Position numbers and translations under genes: made by a program. A stretch of 64,000 nt of DNA from JBOHUC01 sp050733935 (GTDB lineage: Bacteria; Eisenbacteria; RBG-16-71-46; DASYSL01), in NCBI GenBank assembly GCA_050733935.1, contig JBOHUC010000176.1:15324-79323 (forward strand), given 5' to 3'. The notes below the pieces were generated by a model. It was not told the DNA's origin. It did no database searches and saw only the letters and a list, made by a program, of their open reading frames with translations. Positions 59,746 through 64,000 of the stretch are shown here, in pieces. Each line of letters opens with the position of its first letter. The first letter of the stretch is position 1.

Positions 59746-60513
59746 ATGGCCAATCTGCCGCAAACGGATCGCGGCGTCGGCGCAGCCTATGGACTTCCGT
59801 TCGGCGCGAGCGAGCGCCGTGACGCCTGGTGGCTTCAGCCGCTCGTTCAGGGGGGCGCGCTCCTCCTTCTCGGCGCCTACGCGACGTGGGCCGCGTTCGC
59901 GGGCAACCACTACGAATTCGGCAACTACCTTTCGCCGTTCTATTCTCCGCTCGTCAAGCCCGCGTGGTGGCCCCTGTCGCCCGCGCTTCTCATTCTGGGC
60001 GCTCCGCTCGGGTTTCGCGGCACCTGCTACTACTACCGGAAGGCCTACTATCGCGCGTTCTTCGCCGATCCGACGGCGTGCGCGGTCGGCGAGCCGCACA
60101 AGGGCTACGGGGGCGAGAAGAGCTTCCCGTTCGTCTTGCAGAACCTCCACCGCTACTTCCTCTATCTCGCGCTGCCGCTCCTCCTCTTCCTGTGGTGGGA
60201 CGTCCTGAAGGCGTTCACGTTCGAGGGCCGCTTCGGTGTGGCGACGGGCTCGTTCGCGATTCTCGCGAGCACGACGTTGCTCACGCTCTACACGTTCTCG
60301 TGCCATTCACTGCGCCATTTGATCGGCGGGAACGTGGACTGCTTCTCGTGCGTCGTCTCGGGCGGCCCGCGCCAGAGCGTGTGGAAAGGCGTGAGCTGGC
60401 TCAACGGCCATCACATGGCCTGGGCCTGGTGGAGCCTGCTCGCCGTGTGCTTCGCCGACTTCTACGTGCGCGCCTTGTCCATGGGATGGATCCACGACAC
60501 GAGGCTCCTGTGA
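59746..60513 (+). CDS. Succinate dehydrogenase membrane anchor subunit
   Basis: 255 aa with five or six transmembrane helices. The segment FGNYLSPFYSPLVKP and GFRGTCYYYRKAYYRAFF are typical of the single-subunit anchors of actinobacterial Sdh1-type complexes (Rv0247c-Rv0249c kind). Histidines in HRYFLYLALP, CHSLRHLIGG and WLNGHHMAWAWW could bind haem or quinone. It anchors SdhAB to the membrane and passes electrons to quinone. ATG 59746; its stop overlaps the sdhA start (GTGA). Confidence 0.82.
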   Translation: MANLPQTDRGVGAAYGLPFGASERRDAWWLQPLVQGGALLLLGAYATWAAFAGNHYEFGNYLSPFYSPLVKPAWWPLSPALLILGAPLGFRGTCYYYRKAYYRAFFADPTACAVGEPHKGYGGEKSFPFVLQNLHRYFLYLALPLLLFLWWDVLKAFTFEGRFGVATGSFAILASTTLLTLYTFSCHSLRHLIGGNVDCFSCVVSGGPRQSVWKGVSWLNGHHMAWAWWSLLAVCFADFYVRALSMGWIHDTRLL

Positions 60514-62354
60514 CGGACTCGATCGAAACCCACGAACACCAGGTCCTCGTGATCGGAGCCGGCGGCGCGGGCCTCCGCGCGGCGATCGAAGCGTCGGCCG
60601 GCGGAGCGTCGGTCGGGCTCATCTGCAAGTCGCTCCTCGGCAAGGCGCACACCGTGATGGCCGAGGGCGGAATCGCGGCCGCGCTCGCGCACGTCGATCC
60701 GCAGGACGGCTGGGAGACGCACTTCAAGGACACGATGAAGGGCGGCTCGTTCCTCAATCACTGGCGCATGGCGCAGATCCACGCGCAGGAGGCGCCCGAC
60801 CGCGTGCGCGAGCTCGAGCAATGGGGTGCGCTGTTCGATCGCACCCCGGACGGGCGGATCCTTCAGCGCGCGTTCGGCGGTCACACGTGGAAGCGCCTTG
60901 CGCACGTCGGCGATCGCACCGGACTCGAGATGATTCGCACGCTCCAGGACCGCGGCGTCCACCAGGGCATGGACGTCTACATGGAGTGCACGATCATTCA
61001 TCTCTTCACCGACGCGGGCCGGATCGCGGGCGCGCTCGGCTACTGGCGCGAAAGCGGCCGCTTCGTCGTGTTCAAGGCGCCTTCGGTCGTGCTCGCCACT
61101 GGAGGAATAGGCAAGGCCTACCGCGTCACGTCGAACTCGTGGGAGTACACGGGCGACGGCCAGTCCCTCGCGTACCACGCGGGCGCCGAGCTGATCGACA
61201 TGGAGTTCTTCCAGTTCCATCCCACCGGTATGGTGTGGCCGCCGGGCGTACAGGGCCTCCTCGTGACGGAGGGTGTGCGCGGAGAGGGCGGGATCCTTAG
61301 GAACAGCGCGGGCGAGCGCTTCATGTGGCGCTACCTGCCGGAAGCGCGGCGTCACGAATACGCCGAAACGGAAGAGGAAGCGCGGCGCTGGCTCGAGGCC
61401 TCGGTCCAGGGCAAGCAGACCGACGCGCGCCGGCCGCCCGAGCTTTCGACGCGCGACAACGTTGCGCGCGCGATCTACACGGAAGTGAAGGAAGGGCGCG
61501 GCTCCCCGCACGGCGGCGTGTTCCTCGACATCAGCTACCTGCCGGCCGACCGCGTGCGGAAGAAGCTGCCGTCCATGTACACGCAGTTCCTCGAGCTCGC
61601 GGACGTCGACATCACGAAGCAGCCCATGGAGGTCGGACCGACCGGCCACTACATCATGGGCGGCGTCCGGGTCGAGCCCGACACCGGGGCTGCGACCGTG
61701 CCCGGCCTGTTCGCCGCGGGCGAAGCCGCGGCCGGTCTCCACGGTGCGAACCGCCTCGGCGGAAACTCGCTCTCCGATCTTCTCGTGTTCGGACGTCGTG
61801 CCGGAGCGGCCGCTGCCGCGTATGCGCGCGGGCTTTCGGCCTCGCCGCAGGTCGCGCGCGAGGAGATCGAGCGCGAGACCCGCGCCATGCTCGCTCCGTT
61901 CGAGCGCACGAACGGCGAGAGTCCGTATGACGTGCATCATGCGCTTCAGGAGTGCATGGGCAAGTACGTCGGGATCTTCCGCACCGAGGAGGATCTCAGC
62001 CGCGCCGTCGAGGAGCTCGCGAAACTCCGGGCGCGGGTGGCAAAGGTTCGCGCCGACGGCTCTCGCATGTACAACCCGGGCTGGCACCTGACGCGCGACC
62101 TCGAGAACCTCGTGCTCGTCTCCGAAGCGCTCGCACGGAGTGCGCTCCTTCGCCGCGAGAGTCGGGGCGCGCATTCGCGGCTCGACCATCCGGCTTTGGA
62201 TCCGGCGCTCGGCGGCGTCAATCTATGCGCGCGGCAGACTCCCTCGGGGATGTCGGTCGAGCCGACGCCGCTCGCCGCGATGCCGACCGAGCTCAAGGCG
62301 TTGTTCGAGGCGGCGAAGGAGCCGCAGCCGAAAGAAAAGGAGCGGGTCGGATGA
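60510..62354 (+). CDS. sdhA: Succinate dehydrogenase flavoprotein subunit
   Basis: 614 aa. FAD-binding motif VLVIGAGGAGLRAAIEAS near residue 12. KAHTVMAEGGIAAAL holds the histidine that carries covalent FAD. Catalytic segments are FFQFHPTGM, TEGVRGEGG and GHYIMGGVRV, then GEAAAGLHGANRLGGNSLSD at the second FAD site. It oxidises succinate to fumarate (or the reverse). GTG start inside the stop of the anchor gene; ATGA overlap with sdhB. Confidence 0.95.
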   Translation: MTDSIETHEHQVLVIGAGGAGLRAAIEASAGGASVGLICKSLLGKAHTVMAEGGIAAALAHVDPQDGWETHFKDTMKGGSFLNHWRMAQIHAQEAPDRVRELEQWGALFDRTPDGRILQRAFGGHTWKRLAHVGDRTGLEMIRTLQDRGVHQGMDVYMECTIIHLFTDAGRIAGALGYWRESGRFVVFKAPSVVLATGGIGKAYRVTSNSWEYTGDGQSLAYHAGAELIDMEFFQFHPTGMVWPPGVQGLLVTEGVRGEGGILRNSAGERFMWRYLPEARRHEYAETEEEARRWLEASVQGKQTDARRPPELSTRDNVARAIYTEVKEGRGSPHGGVFLDISYLPADRVRKKLPSMYTQFLELADVDITKQPMEVGPTGHYIMGGVRVEPDTGAATVPGLFAAGEAAAGLHGANRLGGNSLSDLLVFGRRAGAAAAAYARGLSASPQVAREEIERETRAMLAPFERTNGESPYDVHHALQECMGKYVGIFRTEEDLSRAVEELAKLRARVAKVRADGSRMYNPGWHLTRDLENLVLVSEALARSALLRRESRGAHSRLDHPALDPALGGVNLCARQTPSGMSVEPTPLAAMPTELKALFEAAKEPQPKEKERVG

Positions 62355-63109
62355 GCGGCGCGCGCGAGGCGGTTCTCTCGGTCTACCGGGGCGACGCGAA
62401 GGGCGGACAACGCGTCGAGTACACCGTTCCGGTCGAGCCCGGCATGGTCGTGCTCGATGCGATCCACTGGATCCAGGCGCACAAGGCGCCGGATCTCGCC
62501 GTGCGCTGGAACTGCAAGGCCGCGAAGTGCGGGTCGTGCAGCGCCGAAGTGAACGGACGGCCGTCGCTCCTGTGCAAAACCCGCATGGATCACCTGCCCG
62601 CGGACCAGCCGATCGCCGTCTCCCCGATGAAGACGTTCCCGATCGTCAAGGACCTCGTGACGGACGTCTCGTGGAACTATGAAGTGAACAAGAGGATCGC
62701 CCCGTTCACCCCGCGAGCGAACGCGAACTGGCGCTGGCAGCAGTCCGACGCCGATCGCGTGCAGGAGTTCCGGAAGTGCATCGAGTGCTTCCTGTGCCAG
62801 AACGTCTGCCACGTGCTGCGCGGGCACGGGAAGCACGCGGAGTTTGCCGGGCCGCGGTTCTTTGTGCGCGTCGCGGGGCTCGAGATGCACCCGATGGACG
62901 CGGGCAACCGCCTCGACTACCTGTGGAAGGACGCGGGAATCGGCCTGTGCAACATCACGAAGTGCTGCTCCGAGGTCTGCCCCGAAGGAATCCACATCAC
63001 GGACAACGCGATCATCCCGCTCAAGGAACGGGTCGTGGATCAGCGTTTCGATTTCCTGCGCCTGCTCTGGAACCGCATTCGCGGAAAGTCCGACCCGAAC
63101 GGATCATGA
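62351..63109 (+). CDS. sdhB: Succinate dehydrogenase iron-sulfur subunit
   Basis: 252 aa. [2Fe-2S] cysteines lie in WNCKAAKCGSCSAEV and the following SLLC. CIECFLCQNVC and CCSEVCPEG supply the [4Fe-4S] and [3Fe-4S] cluster ligands, and CNITKCC also belongs to the C-terminal cluster domain. Electrons pass from FAD in SdhA to quinone in the membrane anchor. ATGA overlap with both sdhA and the small zinc-ribbon gene. Confidence 0.95.
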   Translation: MSGAREAVLSVYRGDAKGGQRVEYTVPVEPGMVVLDAIHWIQAHKAPDLAVRWNCKAAKCGSCSAEVNGRPSLLCKTRMDHLPADQPIAVSPMKTFPIVKDLVTDVSWNYEVNKRIAPFTPRANANWRWQQSDADRVQEFRKCIECFLCQNVCHVLRGHGKHAEFAGPRFFVRVAGLEMHPMDAGNRLDYLWKDAGIGLCNITKCCSEVCPEGIHITDNAIIPLKERVVDQRFDFLRLLWNRIRGKSDPNGS

Positions 63110-63330
63110 CCCAGCCTGCCGCATGCGTCCGCTGTCACGGAACCGAGCTCGTCTCGGCACGGTTCGAGGCGCCCGGCATCCCCCGGCTCGTGGTCGACGA
63201 GGAGCACGAAAGCCCGGTGCTCGCGCGCGTGTGCGTGGCGTGCGGCGCCGTACAGCTCACTGCGACCCTGCCCGCGGCCCTGCGCACCGAGGAAGAGACG
63301 GAGCGCGACGTGCAGGAGTACGACTTCTAG
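63106..63330 (+). CDS. Small zinc-ribbon protein coupled to sdhB
   Basis: 74 aa. Two CxxC pairs (CVRC near residue 7 and CVAC near residue 46) form a likely zinc ribbon. Acidic C-terminus EERDVQEYDF-like (ends DVQEYDF). The ATG overlaps the sdhB stop, so it is the fourth gene of the operon. Possible roles are assembly or regulation of the complex, or an independent zinc protein. No family recognised. Confidence 0.7.
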   Translation: MTQPAACVRCHGTELVSARFEAPGIPRLVVDEEHESPVLARVCVACGAVQLTATLPAALRTEEETERDVQEYDF

Positions 63331-63342
63331 GAACCCAAACTC

Positions 63343-63912
<570 letters not shown>

Positions 63913-63957
63913 GATGCGCCCCGAGTGCCCCCGCGGGCAAGCGATCTCGGGGTGGCC

Positions 63958-64000
63958 GTGGACCTCAAGGACGAGCAGTGGGCAGTCCTGGAACCGTTGA
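63958..64000 (+). CDS. IS5-family transposase, N-terminus only
   Basis: Only 14 codons are visible (VDLKDEQWAVLEPL). This matches the near-invariant opening D-L-T/K-D-E-Q-W of IS5-family DDE transposases. GTG start. The catalytic domain is beyond the window edge. Confidence 0.7.
   Translation, partial: MDLKDEQWAVLEPL

Overview
The window is high-GC, gene-dense bacterial chromosome with about 60 protein genes on both strands. It has no rRNA, tRNA or CRISPR array that I could see. The best fit is an uncultivated FCB-type lineage such as Candidatus Eisenbacteria. Six secreted proteins end in the FlgD-like / T9SS-type-A-like C-terminal domain (a PNP-type start, a YDVxGR core, a G-Y-F/W strand, a basic end), and these sit beside DUF5996, DUF1203, DUF3667, DUF3300/DUF2950 and an HNH-RuvA-C-like protein. 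The taxon is inferred from this mix, not proven. Many genes start with GTG, and ATGA/GTGA stop-start overlaps are frequent.

Layout. 1-5.4 kb: an incomplete BNR-like secreted protein, a thioredoxin-fold protein, an FG-GAP repeat protein and a second tagged secreted protein. 5.4-16 kb: a DUF1203 gene whose ribosome binding site lies in a strong hairpin, a fibre-like secreted protein plus a small tagged protein, a GT-C-like membrane protein, a NaChBac-type channel, an APC permease and a giant HYR/Ig-repeat tagged protein. 16-25 kb: DUF5996, a di-haem cytochrome c, a quinone oxidoreductase, a pair of coupled lipoproteins, then a BlaI regulator with visible promoter and operator driving an M56 peptidase fused to HEAT repeats. 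25-32 kb: two convergent overlapping L,D-transpeptidases, two small-gene operons with hairpin terminators, and a DUF3300-DUF2950-ABM operon. 32-40 kb: an ECF sigma factor overlapping a Hanks-type kinase, a MerR-TPR regulator, then divergent ku and ligD with a coupled alpha/beta hydrolase. 40-50 kb: a peroxiredoxin, an Ivy-type lysozyme inhibitor fusion, a small acidic protein coupled to a DHA2 exporter, and a minus-strand cluster (GH18-like protein, YbaK, VOC, FAD oxidase). 50-59.6 kb: a frameshifted tagged protein, an MBL hydrolase, an HNH protein, an ArsR-SRPBCC-SRPBCC-membrane operon, a histidine phosphatase and an alpha/beta hydrolase. 59.7-64 kb: a succinate dehydrogenase operon with a small zinc-ribbon gene, a RibD-type reductase and the left edge of an IS5-like insertion sequence.

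Functional themes. One is an envelope programme: tagged exported proteins, lipoproteins, L,D-transpeptidases, a lysozyme inhibitor, and a BlaI/M56 regulator whose relatives sense cell-wall damage. A second is signalling by ECF-kinase and one-component regulators. A third is DNA end joining by Ku/LigD. A fourth is respiration (Sdh, cytochrome c). No single locus is a proven new system. The best candidates for novelty are the M56-HEAT fusion under a dyad operator, the ribosome-binding-site hairpin before DUF1203, the coupled lipoprotein pair and the shared C-terminal tag family.
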